Shown: piece by piece, positions 14,799 through 24,687 of the stretch
How positions within the stretch are numbered: position 1 is the stretch's first letter
Layout of the letters: the number at the start of each line of letters is the position of its first letter
Origin: Cohnella caldifontis
GTDB lineage: Bacteria > Bacillota > Bacilli > Paenibacillales > Paenibacillaceae
NCBI RefSeq assembly: GCF_029360585.1
Contig: NZ_JAQZSJ010000021.1
Coordinates: 1-42,441, forward strand
Reading direction: 5' to 3'
Length of the DNA: 42,441 bases
Made by a program: the position numbers and the translations under genes
Notes under the pieces: generated by a model
Seen by the model: only the letters and a program-made list of their open reading frames with translations
What the model was told of the DNA's origin: nothing
The model's database searches: none

Positions 14799-15950
14799 AT
14801 GGGCCTTGTTCCGATTCAGGAACCCCATGTTCCACGACCGACCGGCAAGCTTATCGCAGCGAAATGGAAGCATGAGCATTTGCGTTTGATCTTGATCAGC
14901 GCAATTCTCTCTTTTGCTGTAGTAGTCATGTTCAACTCGCTGCTGCGGGGCGCGTCCGCCAAAAGCGTGACCGTCGTGGACGGCAGCCAAACCGTAACGT
15001 ACCAGACCTGGAGCGCCGACGTGGCCGGGTTCCTGGAAGAGAAGGGGATTCACGTCGGACCTTTCGACCGCGTCTCGTTATCGCTGGCCGCGCCTTTGCA
15101 GAAAGACGGCTTGATCGTGATCGAGCGGGCGAAGCAATTTACCATCCAAGAAGGCGGCAAGCAACAGGTCAAATATACGACGGAGCGAACGGTCGGAGAA
15201 GCGCTGGCGGCATTGAACATTCCGCTGGACAACGATGACCGCGTCATTCCCGCGGTGAACGATCCCGTGGAGGAAGGCTCCAAAATCCGGGTCGTCCGGG
15301 TTCGGACCGAGACGATCGAGTCGCAGACGCCGATCGCGTACAGCGTCGTGCAGAAGAAAGACGCGAGCCTGGAAGCGGGCAAGCAGAAAGTCGTGACGAC
15401 CGGGAAAACAGGCGTTTTGGTCAAAAAGCTGGAGCGCGTATTCGAAGACGGCAAGCTCGTTCGCGAGCAGGTCGTGGACGAAGAGGTCGCCAAGCCCGCG
15501 ATCCAGCAAGTCGTTGCGGTGGGCACGAAGAAGGCACCCGTCACTTTGGTGGCGAAGAAGCAGTCGGTAACCACCGGCAACAGCATTCTCAAACTCAACG
15601 GCAAGACGGTCGCGGTCAAACGCGTGCTGAACAACGTCACCTTGACGGCTTATTCGGCCGGCCCCGCATCCACGGGCAAGAAAAAAGGGGATTCCGGCTA
15701 CGGGATTACTTCCTCCGGAACCAAGGTGCAGGAAGGTCGCACCATAGCGGTCGATCCGGACATCATCCCGATGGGATGGTGGGTCTATATCGAAGGCATC
15801 GGTTTCCGCCGCGCGGAAGATACCGGCAGCGCGGTCAACGGCAAGAAGATCGATATCTATTACGACAGCGAGAGCCGTGCGGACAAATTCGGCCTTAAAC
15901 GGGGCTACACGGTCTACGTGATCGGTCCGAATAAACCGACGGCCGATTGA
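14799..15950 (+). CDS. yabE: Cell-wall protein YabE (DUF348-G5-3D, Rpf-like)
   Basis: A 383-residue exported protein related to resuscitation-promoting-factor-type cell-wall hydrolases. Order: cytoplasmic N terminus, one membrane anchor (about 29-48), two DUF348 repeats (about 57-95 and 113-152), a G5 domain (about 172-243) and a C-terminal 3D domain (about 280-376). The 3D domain has three acidic residues in AVDPDIIP (Asp319), AEDTG (Asp341) and KIDIYYDS (Asp352), the catalytic set of MltA/3D lytic enzymes. It should act on peptidoglycan outside the membrane. ATG is preceded by GAAGGAGGGG. Expression is controlled by the c-di-AMP riboswitch upstream. Confidence 0.95.
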   Translation: MGLVPIQEPHVPRPTGKLIAAKWKHEHLRLILISAILSFAVVVMFNSLLRGASAKSVTVVDGSQTVTYQTWSADVAGFLEEKGIHVGPFDRVSLSLAAPLQKDGLIVIERAKQFTIQEGGKQQVKYTTERTVGEALAALNIPLDNDDRVIPAVNDPVEEGSKIRVVRVRTETIESQTPIAYSVVQKKDASLEAGKQKVVTTGKTGVLVKKLERVFEDGKLVREQVVDEEVAKPAIQQVVAVGTKKAPVTLVAKKQSVTTGNSILKLNGKTVAVKRVLNNVTLTAYSAGPASTGKKKGDSGYGITSSGTKVQEGRTIAVDPDIIPMGWWVYIEGIGFRRAEDTGSAVNGKKIDIYYDSESRADKFGLKRGYTVYVIGPNKPTAD

Positions 15951-16009
15951 GGGAGAAAGTTGCATTTTTGAATTCGTTTTGCGGCGATTGGAGTATGAAT
16001 TTTTTTCGG

Positions 16010-16054
16010 AATACGGGTTGGCCTTCCGGGTCGGGGAGGCTGGCCCGTATTTTC
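16010..16054 (+). terminator. Terminator after yabE
   Basis: AATACGGG (16010-16017) pairs with CCCGTATT (16044-16051), and the stem continues inward through wobble pairs almost to the loop (TTGGCCTTCC against GGGGAGGCTGG). TTTT overlaps the 3' arm. The region 15951-16150 has no convincing gene. Confidence 0.75.
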
Positions 16055-16150
16055 GTGCGTTCGCGGAAGGCTTTCCGGTTCAGCTTGAAGCGGGAGCGAA
16101 AGTCGGATACGCTGTTAGGAAAGCCATTGCGGACAAAGGCGGAATGAGCG

Positions 16151-16729
16151 TTGAGGATCCGAGAAATCATTGTGGTGGAAGGAAAGGACGATACGGCGGC
16201 GATCCGCAGGGCGGTGGAAGCCGATACGATCGAGACGGGAGGCTCCGCGATCGGCGAGGAAGTCCTCCGGCGCATCGAACTGGCGCAAGAGCGCAGGGGC
16301 GTTATCGTCTTCACCGATCCCGATTCCCCGGGAGAACGCATCCGCAAAATCGTGGCCGAACGCGTGCCGGGGGCCAAACACGCTTTCCTGACGAAGAGCG
16401 AGGCCCGGGGGAAGGATGGGCTGGGCGTCGAACACGCAACGGACGAAGCGATCCGGCGGGCGCTCGAAGCGGTCCGTTCCCCGGAGCAGCGGTCGGACGG
16501 CGGGGAAGCCGGCAGTTCGAGCCCCGAGGCCGCCATCGAATGGAGCGATCTGCTGGACGCTGGGCTCATCATTCATCCCGAAGCCGCAAGGCGGCGCGAA
16601 CGGATGGGCGAGCTGCTCGGCATCGGCTATGCGAACGGCAAGCAATTTTTGAAACGCTGCACGGCATTCCGGATTACGCCGAAGGAATTCGCCGAGGCGC
16701 TGGAACAGCTCGAGAAGGAAGAGGGATAG
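16151..16729 (+). CDS. rnmV: Ribonuclease M5
   Basis: A 192-residue Toprim-domain endonuclease that matures the ends of 5S rRNA, with ribosomal protein uL18 as partner in B. subtilis. The Toprim motifs are IVVEGKDD (Glu10) and FTDPDSPGERIR (Asp56, Asp58). A variable Ser/Glu-rich insert (about 110-128) lies before the C-terminal domain. The start is TTG at 16151 after GGCGGAATGAGCG, a modest ribosome site. Its substrate, 5S rRNA, is encoded at the left end of this window. rsmA starts six bases after the stop. Confidence 0.93.
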   Translation: MRIREIIVVEGKDDTAAIRRAVEADTIETGGSAIGEEVLRRIELAQERRGVIVFTDPDSPGERIRKIVAERVPGAKHAFLTKSEARGKDGLGVEHATDEAIRRALEAVRSPEQRSDGGEAGSSSPEAAIEWSDLLDAGLIIHPEAARRRERMGELLGIGYANGKQFLKRCTAFRITPKEFAEALEQLEKEEG

Positions 16730-17662
<933 letters not shown>

Positions 17663-17671
17663 CGGACGCGC

Positions 17672-17699
17672 ACTCGGAGCATCCCCTCTCCATACGATA
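17672..17699 (+). promoter_or_regulatory. Candidate sigma-K promoter of yabG
   Basis: AC (17672-17673), 17 bases, then CATACGATA (17691-17699), a full match to the sigma-K -10 pattern CATAnnnTA. It ends 20 bases before the yabG start. B. subtilis yabG is transcribed by sigma-K in the mother cell. Confidence 0.65.
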
Positions 17700-17719
17700 G
17701 ACGAAGAGGTGATTTGCCC

Positions 17720-18595
17720 ATGAAGCAGGGGGACGTGGTCATCCGCAAATCGTATGGCGGGGACATCGTGTTCCGCATTGCCGAATTTGTCGGGCAGGGG
17801 GCGCTTTTGCGGGGGACGGACTACCGTTTGCTGGCGGATGCCCCACTCTCCGATCTTCAACCGGTGCGGAATCCGGACGAGCTGATCGGCGCCCAGAAGG
17901 CACGGATTCAAGCGACCGAGTCGCTGCGCCGGATGCAGGAGGAACGGTACAAACAGACGGGGAGGGCCGGAGCGTACCCGGGTGCGGGAGCGCGGCAGCA
18001 GCCGTATTTCGAGATGCCGGGCAAAGTGCTGCATTTGGACGGCGACGTGAATTACTTGAAGAAAAGCATGCAGGTATATGGCCAACTGCGGGTGCCGGCC
18101 GAGGGGATCCACTGCCACGAATCGCAAATGCCGCAAATTTTATTCCGGGTGCTGCCTCAAGTCCGCCCCGACATCGTCGTGATCACCGGCCATGACGGGG
18201 TGCTGAAGCGCAGGGAGGACCTGCAGCATTTGGGGAACTACAAAAATTCCTTCAACTTCGTGCGGGCCGTTCAGGCGGCTAGGGAATACGAACGGAACCG
18301 CGATTCGCTCATTATCGTGGCGGGGGCCTGCCAGTCCCATTTCGAAGCGCTGCTTCAGGCGGGCGCCAATTTCGCGAGCTCGCCGGCACGCATTATGATC
18401 CATGCCCTGGATCCCGTTTACGTGGCGGTTCGCTCGGCTTTTACGCCGTTTCGGGACACCATCAACGTTAATGACGTCGTCGCCCACACGATCAGCGGCG
18501 TGCAAGGCGTAGGCGGTATCGAGACGCTGGGCAGCTTCCGCGTCGGCATGCCGAATCCGCAGGCGGAACAATTGCAAAATGTGAACATTGTGTGA
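17720..18595 (+). CDS. yabG: Sporulation protease YabG
   Basis: A 291-residue protease that in B. subtilis trims spore-coat proteins (for example SpoIVA and SafA) during late maturation so they can be crosslinked. It matches the family throughout: GDVVIRKSYGGDIVFRI at the start, then HLDGDVNYLKKSMQVY, DIVVITGHDG, IVAGACQSHFEALLQAGANF and a C-terminal segment ending GGIETLGSFRVG. The GACQSHFEA segment holds conserved Cys and His that may be catalytic. ATG 17720 has GAGGTGAT six bases upstream; TTG at 17714 would overlap that signal. Confidence 0.95.
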   Translation: MKQGDVVIRKSYGGDIVFRIAEFVGQGALLRGTDYRLLADAPLSDLQPVRNPDELIGAQKARIQATESLRRMQEERYKQTGRAGAYPGAGARQQPYFEMPGKVLHLDGDVNYLKKSMQVYGQLRVPAEGIHCHESQMPQILFRVLPQVRPDIVVITGHDGVLKRREDLQHLGNYKNSFNFVRAVQAAREYERNRDSLIIVAGACQSHFEALLQAGANFASSPARIMIHALDPVYVAVRSAFTPFRDTINVNDVVAHTISGVQGVGGIETLGSFRVGMPNPQAEQLQNVNIV

Positions 18596-18647
18596 CGACT
18601 TCGCAGGCCGATCGGTCATGCCCCGAAAAAACCAAGGAAATTCACCG

Positions 18648-18677
18648 TTGACAAAAAAATGGCATGGCTGATATAAT
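18648..18677 (+). promoter_or_regulatory. Strong sigma-A promoter of veg
   Basis: TTGACA (18648-18653), 18 bases including seven A, TATAAT (18672-18677). Both hexamers are perfect. The veg promoter of B. subtilis is known as one of the strongest vegetative promoters, and this fits. Confidence 0.92.
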
Positions 18678-18744
18678 ATTTCGCTCATTTGACAAGACCC
18701 CTCTTTTTAGATATAATTTACAGGGAAAGAGGTGGTTGTGGATC

Positions 18745-19017
18745 ATGGCGAAGAACGCGCTTCTGGAAATCAAGCGAAGTCTGGAACCGCATGTCGGTTC
18801 CAAAATCATGCTCCGCGCCAACGGTGGACGACGTAAAACCATCGAACGCACGGGCGTCCTTGAAGAAATCTACCCCTCGGTTTTCATCGTGAAGCTGGAC
18901 CAGGAACAGCACGCGTTCAAGCGTGTCTCGTACAGCTACGCCGACATCCTGACGGAATCCGTGGAAGTCATGCTGTGCAATGAGGAAGGCCAGGTCCGGA
19001 TCAGCTATTCGCATTAA
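18745..19017 (+). CDS. veg: Veg protein
   Basis: A 90-residue protein of the Veg family (DUF1021). In B. subtilis Veg promotes biofilm-matrix gene expression, apparently by working against the repressor SinR, and it is very highly expressed. The sequence [20 protein letters not shown] and the core [20 protein letters not shown] are close to B. subtilis Veg. ATG 18745 is set by homology and by AAAGAGGTGG upstream; a longer in-frame reading from 18664 would begin inside the promoter. A strong terminator follows. Confidence 0.96.
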   Translation: MAKNALLEIKRSLEPHVGSKIMLRANGGRRKTIERTGVLEEIYPSVFIVKLDQEQHAFKRVSYSYADILTESVEVMLCNEEGQVRISYSH

Positions 19018-19028
19018 CCGGTTTCGTA

Positions 19029-19072
19029 AACGGGCAGCCAGCGGCGCGACAAGCGCCATGGCTGCCCGTTTT
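19029..19072 (+). terminator. Terminator of veg
   Basis: AACGGGCAGCCA (19029-19040) pairs with TGGCTGCCCGTT (19059-19070) over 12 bp, with an inner GGCGC/GCGCC helix, followed by TTTT. Confidence 0.93.
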
Positions 19073-19102
19073 GCATATCGCGGGGAACGTACGGGCATCT
19101 TA
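19073..19102 (+). promoter_or_regulatory. Sigma-G promoter of sspF
   Basis: GCATA (19073-19077), exactly 18 bases, CATCTTA (19096-19102), which fits the sigma-G consensus GHATR-N18-CATnnTA at all fixed positions. It abuts the veg terminator and ends 47 bases before sspF, a forespore gene. Confidence 0.85.
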
Positions 19103-19149
19103 AGACGGGAACGCCGGCCGGCGTCACCGCTCGAAGGGAGGCAAAGCGA

Positions 19150-19332
19150 ATGAGCCGAAGAAGAAGCGTCATGTCTGAAGCTTTCAAGGCGGAGCTTGCC
19201 AAAGACCTCGGGTTTTACGAGACGGTTCAGCGGGAAGGCTGGGGCGGCATCCGCACCAAGGATGCCGGGAATATGGTCAAGCGGGCTATCGAGATCGCGG
19301 AACAGGCGCTCGCCCGGAACGCGCAATCTTGA
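19150..19332 (+). CDS. sspF: Small acid-soluble spore protein SspF
   Basis: A 60-residue alpha/beta-type SASP of the SspF subgroup. It binds and protects DNA in the dormant spore. The conserved half-blocks are [19 protein letters not shown] and [20 protein letters not shown]. The second holds the DNA-contact Gly-Asn-Met-Val-Lys-Arg motif. The expected cleavage site for the germination protease (a Glu before the conserved block) is less clear than in SspA/B. GGGAGG lies eight bases before the ATG. It is monocistronic under sigma-G with its own terminator. Confidence 0.95.
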   Translation: MSRRRSVMSEAFKAELAKDLGFYETVQREGWGGIRTKDAGNMVKRAIEIAEQALARNAQS

Positions 19333-19350
19333 CGGCCAGCAGGGACGACG

Positions 19351-19383
19351 GGAAAGGCTTCTCCGAAAGGGGCGGCCTTTTCC
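19351..19383 (+). terminator. Terminator of sspF
   Basis: GGAAAGGC (19351-19358) pairs with GCCTTTTCC (19375-19383) across a loop of 16 bases, and the T residues lie in the 3' arm. Confidence 0.7.
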
Positions 19384-19454
19384 TATGTCAGCCGAGGCTT
19401 GTGCCTTGGCCTCGACAAACGGCATTCTCTGTGTTAGTCTGCCGAGCAGCCGTT

Positions 19455-19483
19455 TTTACTTGCCACCCGCGGTTTGTTATAAT
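19455..19483 (+). promoter_or_regulatory. Sigma-A promoter of ispE
   Basis: TTTACT (19455-19460), 17 bases, TATAAT (19478-19483, perfect). It ends 35 bases before the ispE start. Confidence 0.7.
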
Positions 19484-19518
19484 TTGGGGAAGCTTCTGGA
19501 CGAAACGGTGAGGACTGG

Positions 19519-20376
19519 ATGACGAAAATCTACGAGAAAGCGCCAGCGAAAATCAACCTCCTGCTGGACGTTCTCCGCAAGCGGGAGGACGGTTACCATG
19601 ACGTGCAGATGGTCATGACCATGGTGGATTTGGCGGACCGGCTGGAGATGGAGGAAATTCCGGGCGACCGGATCGTGCTTTCCAGCCAGGCGGGATTCAT
19701 CCCGCTAGACGAGAAGAACCTGGCGTTCCAAGCGGCCAGGTTGATCAAGGAACGGTACAACGTCTCCAAGGGCGTCTATATCCATCTGGACAAGCAGATA
19801 CCGGTCGCGGCCGGCCTTGCGGGCGGCAGCAGCGACGCGGCGGCGGCTTTGCGGGGTTTAAACCGGCTATGGGGGCTCGGTCTGTCCGGGAGCGAGCTCG
19901 AATCGCTGGGCGCCGAGCTGGGCTCCGACGTCCCCTTCTGCGTCCGCGGCGGCACCGCGGTGGCCCGGGGCCGGGGGGAAGTGCTGGAGAGCATTCCTTC
20001 GCCGCCCCAGTGCTGGGTCGTTCTGGCGAAACCTCCGATCAACGTTTCTACGGCCGATGTGTACGGCAAGCTGAAGGCGAGCGAGCTCAAGTTCCATCCC
20101 TCCCTGGACGGCATGCTGTCCGCGATCCGGCGCGATTCGTTCGCCGATGTTTGCGCTTCGCTAGGCAACGTGCTGGAAACGGTGACGTTGCAACGGCATC
20201 CGGAAGTTCGGCAAATCAAAGAATGCATGGAGAAGCTGGGCGCGGACGGCGTGTTGATGTCGGGCAGCGGCCCGACGGTATTCGGCCTGGCTGCCAAAGA
20301 AACGAAAGTCGCGCGGCTGTATAACGGCCTTCGAGGGTTTTGCAAAGAAGTATTTGTGGCAAGAATGCTTACATAG
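19519..20376 (+). CDS. ispE: 4-diphosphocytidyl-2-C-methyl-D-erythritol kinase
   Basis: A 285-residue GHMP-family kinase of the MEP isoprenoid pathway, phosphorylating [18 protein letters not shown] (8-20, Lys11), the ATP loop [16 protein letters not shown] (95-110), GSDVPF with catalytic Asp137 and the late GSGPTVFG are all present. Length is standard. GGTGAGG precedes the ATG. The gene has its own promoter and precedes purR, as in Bacillus. Confidence 0.97.
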   Translation: MTKIYEKAPAKINLLLDVLRKREDGYHDVQMVMTMVDLADRLEMEEIPGDRIVLSSQAGFIPLDEKNLAFQAARLIKERYNVSKGVYIHLDKQIPVAAGLAGGSSDAAAALRGLNRLWGLGLSGSELESLGAELGSDVPFCVRGGTAVARGRGEVLESIPSPPQCWVVLAKPPINVSTADVYGKLKASELKFHPSLDGMLSAIRRDSFADVCASLGNVLETVTLQRHPEVRQIKECMEKLGADGVLMSGSGPTVFGLAAKETKVARLYNGLRGFCKEVFVARMLT

Positions 20377-20400
20377 ATGCCGGGCTCCGTGAAGTTTACG

Positions 20401-20454
20401 TTGCCGAAAACCGTATAAAAATGTTATTATTCTGATAAATCATTCGGTTTTCGG
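20401..20454 (+). promoter_or_regulatory. purR promoter flanked by a PurBox-like inverted repeat
   Basis: A sigma-A promoter is read as TTGCCG (20401-20406), 18 bases, TATTAT (20425-20430). A perfect 9-bp inverted repeat, CCGAAAACC (20404-20412) and GGTTTTCGG (20446-20454), flanks the -10. Each arm has the CGAA/TTCG core of Bacillus PurBoxes. The arms are farther apart (about 41 bases between cores) than in the classical operator. Autoregulation by PurR is a reasonable inference. Confidence 0.55.
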
Positions 20455-20469
20455 ACGGGAGAGAATATC

Positions 20470-21300
20470 GTGAAAAAGCTCAAGCGCAGCGCGCGCCTCG
20501 TAGAGATGACCCAATATTTGTTGAACCGTCCTCACACGTTAATTTCCCTAACGGCCTTCGCGGAACGTTACCAATCGGCCAAGTCGTCCATCAGCGAGGA
20601 TTTGGCGATTATCAAGGAAGTGTTCGAGGAGGAAGGCATCGGCGAATTGTATACGCTTGCCGGCGCGGCCGGCGGCGTTCGTTACGTGCCGAAGTGCCGG
20701 AAGGACCAGGCGCTGGAGCAAATCGCTTCCGTCTGCCGCGAGCTTGAGCAACCCGAACGGCTGCTGCCGGGCGGGTATTTATACATGACGGATTTGCTGG
20801 GCCAGCCGGGACTCATGCAGGAAGTGGGGCGGATGTTCGCCACCGCGTTCGCCGACCGGATGATCGACGTCATCATGACGGTCGAGACGAAGGGAATCCC
20901 GCTCGCGTTCGCGACGGCCCAATACTTGAACCTGCCGGTCGTCATCGTGCGCCGAGACCACAAGGTCACCGAAGGCTCCGCCGTGAGCATCAACTACGTA
21001 TCCGGTTCCACGAAGCGCATCCAGACGATGTCGCTGGCGCGCAGGGCGCTGAAGGAGCAGTCCCGCGTGCTGATCATCGACGATTTCATGAAAGCGGGAG
21101 GAACCGTGCAGGGCATGGTCGACTTGCTTCACGAGTTCCGGGCCGCCGTAGCCGGCGTCGGGGTATTCGTCGAATCCGGGGAAGTGGGCAGCGAGGAGCG
21201 CCTGCTTCACGATTACGTTTCCCTGGCCCGCTTGACCGAAGTCGACCTGAAAACCCGCCAAATCTCCGTTCAACCCGGTAATTTTTTCGCCGGTCATTAA
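20470..21300 (+). CDS. purR: Purine operon repressor PurR
   Basis: A 276-residue regulator. The N-terminal winged helix (about 1-72, with SISEDLAIIKEVFE as recognition region) is followed by a phosphoribosyltransferase-type domain. The PRPP loop is RVLIIDDFMKAGGT (199-212, Asp204-Asp205). In Bacillus PurR represses purine synthesis genes, and PRPP, made by Prs (encoded 2.4 kb downstream), releases it. ppGpp binds at the same site and favours repression. The GTG start at 20470 agrees with B. subtilis PurR (MKFRRSGRLVDLT-like); GGGAGA lies seven bases before it. ridA follows after 21 bases. Confidence 0.96.
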   Translation: MKKLKRSARLVEMTQYLLNRPHTLISLTAFAERYQSAKSSISEDLAIIKEVFEEEGIGELYTLAGAAGGVRYVPKCRKDQALEQIASVCRELEQPERLLPGGYLYMTDLLGQPGLMQEVGRMFATAFADRMIDVIMTVETKGIPLAFATAQYLNLPVVIVRRDHKVTEGSAVSINYVSGSTKRIQTMSLARRALKEQSRVLIIDDFMKAGGTVQGMVDLLHEFRAAVAGVGVFVESGEVGSEERLLHDYVSLARLTEVDLKTRQISVQPGNFFAGH

Positions 21301-21321
21301 AGCATTGGAGGTCATGTACGG

Positions 21322-21717
21322 ATGTTGAAAATCGTATCCGCTTCTTCCGCCCCGGCGGCGATCGGACCCTATGCCCAAGCGGTTCGTTACGGACAGTTGC
21401 TGTTCACGTCCGGACAAATTCCCCTTACCCCCGAAGGCGAGCTGGCAGCCGGCGGCATTGCGGAGCAGACGCGGCAGGTGCTGGCGAATCTGAAAGCCGT
21501 GCTGGCGGCGGAAGGCGCCGATCTGCGGGACATCGTGAAGACGACGGTATTTCTCAAGGACATGAACCAGTTCGCGGAGTTCAATTCGGTCTACGGTTCC
21601 TACTTCCAGGAGCATACGCCGGCCCGCTCCACGGTAGAAGTCGCGCGGCTCCCGAAGGACGTTCTTGTCGAAATCGAAGCGATCGCGGCGATCCCTGTCG
21701 AAACTGGAAAGAATTAA
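21322..21717 (+). CDS. ridA: RidA family enamine/imine deaminase (YabJ)
   Basis: A 131-residue trimeric Rid protein that hydrolyses reactive 2-aminoacrylate and related imines released by PLP enzymes. GPYAQAV (15-21) and the active-site strand [20 protein letters not shown] (100-119), with its conserved Arg and terminal Glu, are intact. In B. subtilis YabJ is co-transcribed with purR and is reported to affect SpoVG-linked regulation. The ATG has GGAGG about ten bases upstream. It is 21 bases after purR. Confidence 0.95.
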   Translation: MLKIVSASSAPAAIGPYAQAVRYGQLLFTSGQIPLTPEGELAAGGIAEQTRQVLANLKAVLAAEGADLRDIVKTTVFLKDMNQFAEFNSVYGSYFQEHTPARSTVEVARLPKDVLVEIEAIAAIPVETGKN

Positions 21718-21758
21718 AAATTTTTTTCTAAATTCCGATTGTTTTTACCAGTTTAAAG

Positions 21759-21787
21759 AAGGGAATTGTCCCATTTGTGTGGAATAT
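21759..21787 (+). promoter_or_regulatory. Sigma-H promoter of spoVG
   Basis: The -35 reads AAGGGAATT (21759-21767) and the -10 GTGGAATAT (21779-21787). The distance from the start of GGGAATT to the start of GAATATT is 21 bases, as in the well-studied B. subtilis spoVG promoter (AGGATTT to GAATTGA). An AT-rich stretch lies just upstream (21715-21735). In B. subtilis that position is bound by AbrB. Confidence 0.78.
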
Positions 21788-21821
21788 TACACCAAGTCTT
21801 CAAGAGGACCAAAGGTGGTGA

Positions 21822-22112
<291 letters not shown>

Positions 22113-22130
22113 GACTCAGCTCCATGAACT

Positions 22131-22154
22131 AGAGAGCCCCGCAGGCTCTCTTTT
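22131..22154 (+). terminator. Terminator of spoVG
   Basis: AGAGAGCC (22131-22138) pairs with GGCTCTCT (22144-22151) around CCGCA, followed by TTT. Confidence 0.88.
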
Positions 22155-22232
22155 CATTTGCCCTGGAATGAGATATGATTTTTTATTGTAAATCGATTCC
22201 CGGGGACAGGGACGGAAGGCAGGGGCGGCCCC

Positions 22233-23639
22233 ATGAACAGGCTCGCGATTGTCCTGGCGGCAGGGCAAGGCAAACGGATGAAATCCAAATTATATAAAGT
22301 GCTGCATCCCGTGTGCGGCAAACCGATGGCGCAGCACGTGCTGGACGCGGTGCGGAAAGCGTCCTGCGGGCGGATCGTCGTGGTCGTCGGGCACGGAGCG
22401 GAGACGGTCCGGGAAACGCTGGAAGGCTCGGCGGAATACGCGCTGCAAGCCGAGCAGCTGGGCACCGGCCACGCCGTATTGCAGGCGAAACCGCTAATCG
22501 GCGGCGAAGAGGGGACGACGCTGGTCATCTGCGGCGATACCCCGCTGATCTCCACGGCCACGATCGAGGCGATGATGGACCGGCACGAGCGGGAAGGGGC
22601 GGCGGCCACCGTGCTGACCGCGATCGTTCCGGATGCCGCGGGATACGGCCGTATCGTCCGCGGGGCGGACGGCAGCGTGCAGCGCATCGTGGAGCATAAA
22701 GATTGCACGCCGGAAGAAGCGCGGATCCGGGAGATCAACACCGGCACTTACTGCTTTGACAACCGCCAGCTTTTCGAGGCGCTGGCCGAAGTGAAGAACG
22801 ACAACGCGCAGGGAGAATATTACTTGCCCGACGTCATCGGCATCCTTCAGCGGAAAGGGAAGCGCATTTCGGCAAGTCTGCTGGAGGATCCGGACGAAGC
22901 GATCGGCGTCAACGACCGTGCCGCGCTTGGAGAGGCCGAACGGCTGATGAGGCAGCGCATTAACCGGACGCACCAGTTGAACGGAGTGACGGTGGTGGAT
23001 CCCGCCGGCACCTATATCGACGCGGACGTCGAGATCGGGCCGGATACCGTGATCTATCCGGGCACGGTGCTGCGCGGCCGGACGGTCATCGGCCCGGACT
23101 GCGCGATCGGTCCGTCCGCCGACCTGAAGGACACGAAAGTCGGTCCCGGCAGCACGGTCCGGCAGACGGTGGCCGACGGAGCGGAGATCGGGGAAGGCAA
23201 CCAAGTCGGTCCTTTCGCGTATCTGCGTCCGGGCACCAAACTGGGCCGCCAAGTCAAAGTCGGGGACTTCGTGGAAATCAAGAACGCCGCCGTCGGCGAC
23301 GGCAGCAAGGTTCCCCACCTGAGCTACGTCGGGGACGCCGTGGTCGGATCGGGCGTCAACATCGGCTGCGGCGCGATTACCGCCAATTACGACGGGTATA
23401 ATAAATCCGTGACGGAAATCGGCGACAACGCCTTTATCGGAAGCAACGTCAATTTGATCGCACCCGTGAAAATCGGCGAAGGCGCTTATGTCGTGGCGGG
23501 TTCCACCATCACGCACAACGTGGACGACCACGATCTGGCCATCGCCAGGACGCGCCAGGAGAACAAACCCGGCTACGCCCATAAAATCCGGGCCCGCGCG
23601 AAATCCATTCACGACAAGAGAAACGGCGAGCAGCATTGA
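22233..23639 (+). CDS. glmU: Bifunctional UDP-GlcNAc pyrophosphorylase / GlcN-1-P acetyltransferase
   Basis: A 468-residue enzyme that makes UDP-GlcNAc for peptidoglycan and teichoic acids. The N-terminal uridyltransferase has LAAGQGKRMKSKLYKVLHP (8-26), EQLGTGHAV and ICGDTPLI. The C-terminal left-handed beta-helix holds the hexapeptide repeats (from about residue 250), with RPGTKLG, SYVGDAVVG and NYDGYNK as acetyltransferase-site segments. The ATG at 22233 has a GC-rich, weak ribosome site (GGCAGGGGCGG). No clear promoter is visible in 22155-22232 apart from a possible TATGAT (22174-22179). Confidence 0.97.
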   Translation: MNRLAIVLAAGQGKRMKSKLYKVLHPVCGKPMAQHVLDAVRKASCGRIVVVVGHGAETVRETLEGSAEYALQAEQLGTGHAVLQAKPLIGGEEGTTLVICGDTPLISTATIEAMMDRHEREGAAATVLTAIVPDAAGYGRIVRGADGSVQRIVEHKDCTPEEARIREINTGTYCFDNRQLFEALAEVKNDNAQGEYYLPDVIGILQRKGKRISASLLEDPDEAIGVNDRAALGEAERLMRQRINRTHQLNGVTVVDPAGTYIDADVEIGPDTVIYPGTVLRGRTVIGPDCAIGPSADLKDTKVGPGSTVRQTVADGAEIGEGNQVGPFAYLRPGTKLGRQVKVGDFVEIKNAAVGDGSKVPHLSYVGDAVVGSGVNIGCGAITANYDGYNKSVTEIGDNAFIGSNVNLIAPVKIGEGAYVVAGSTITHNVDDHDLAIARTRQENKPGYAHKIRARAKSIHDKRNGEQH

Positions 23640-23647
23640 TAAATTAA

Positions 23648-23709
23648 GTCGCCGTCCCGGAATGGAAATTCGCCTCTTCGGGACGGAGGGCGCCTGACGC
23701 TCCGGCGAC
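23648..23709 (+). other. Branched inverted-repeat element between glmU and prs
   Basis: GTCGCCG (23648-23654) pairs with CGGCGAC (23703-23709). Inside, CCGTCCCG with AA (23652-23662) pairs with TTCGGGACGG (23677-23686) and GGAG pairs with CTCC. These helices overlap partly, so they are alternatives. No T-run follows. It lies 21 bases before prs and could be a leader structure. Confidence 0.5.
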
Positions 23710-23730
23710 GGAAAGCGGGATGTTAGCACA

Positions 23731-24687
23731 GTGGCTTATCATGACGGAAATTTGAAACTCATTTCGGGCAGTTCGAACCCGGAGCTGGCGGAAGCGATCG
23801 CCCGCCATATCGGCGTGCCGCTGGGCGCGTGCTTGACCAAGCGATTCAGCGACGGGGAAATCCAGATCCGGCTTGACGAAAGCGTGAGGGGAACGAACGT
23901 CTTCGTCGTTCAATCCACGTCGGCTCCGGTAAACGAGAATTTGATGGAGCTGCTCGTTCTGGTCGACGCCCTGAAGCGCGCGTCCGCCAAGACGATCAAC
24001 GTCGTCATCCCTTATTACGGATATGCCCGCCAGGATCGCAAAGCCAGGGCGCGCGATCCGATCACGGCTAAGCTGGTGGCCAATCTGATCGAGACGGCGG
24101 GAGCCGACCGGGTGATCGCCATGGACCTGCACGCGATGCAGATCCAGGGCTTCTTCGACATTCCGGTCGATCACCTGCTCGGCGTGCCCATCTTAGGGGA
24201 TTATTTTTATGAGAAAGAGTTGGACGATCCCGTCGTCGTATCGCCGGACCACGGCGGCGTCGTACGCGCCCGCCGCTTGGCGGACACGCTGGAGGCGCCG
24301 CTGGCCATCATCGACAAGCGGCGTCCGGAGCCGAACGTCGTGGAAGTCATGAACATCATCGGGGACGTCTCCGGACGGACGGCGATCCTGATCGACGATA
24401 TCATCGATACCGCCGGAACGATCGCGCTTGCGGCCCAAGCCTTGAAAGACGCGGGGGCTGTGGAAATTTACGCCTGCTGCACGCATCCGGTGCTGTCCGG
24501 CCCTGCCATGGAACGGCTGGAGAACTCCCCGATCAAGGAGATCGTCGTAACCGACACGATTCCGCTGCGGGAAGATCACGGGTGCTCCAAAATCCGCGTA
24601 TTGTCCGTCGCGCCTCTCATCGGCGAAGCCATCAAGCGGATCCACGAGCAGAAATCGATCAGCAAGCTGTTCGAGCCTCATGTATAA
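23731..24687 (+). CDS. prs: Ribose-phosphate pyrophosphokinase
   Basis: A 318-residue PRPP synthase feeding purine, pyrimidine, His and Trp synthesis. Visible are the ATP-binding loop [41 protein letters not shown] and the PRPP loop [13 protein letters not shown]. The GTG start at 23731 is set by family length; the ribosome site is weak (GCGGGATG about 11 bases away). The structured element at 23648-23709 lies before it. PRPP also controls PurR, encoded upstream. Confidence 0.97.
   Translation: MAYHDGNLKLISGSSNPELAEAIARHIGVPLGACLTKRFSDGEIQIRLDESVRGTNVFVVQSTSAPVNENLMELLVLVDALKRASAKTINVVIPYYGYARQDRKARARDPITAKLVANLIETAGADRVIAMDLHAMQIQGFFDIPVDHLLGVPILGDYFYEKELDDPVVVSPDHGGVVRARRLADTLEAPLAIIDKRRPEPNVVEVMNIIGDVSGRTAILIDDIIDTAGTIALAAQALKDAGAVEIYACCTHPVLSGPAMERLENSPIKEIVVTDTIPLREDHGCSKIRVLSVAPLIGEAIKRIHEQKSISKLFEPHV

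Noticed and set aside
15979..16150. A possible small protein between yabE and rnmV (frame starting at 15979)
   Set aside because: It has a plausible composition but no ribosome site, covers the yabE terminator hairpin and runs out of frame into rnmV.
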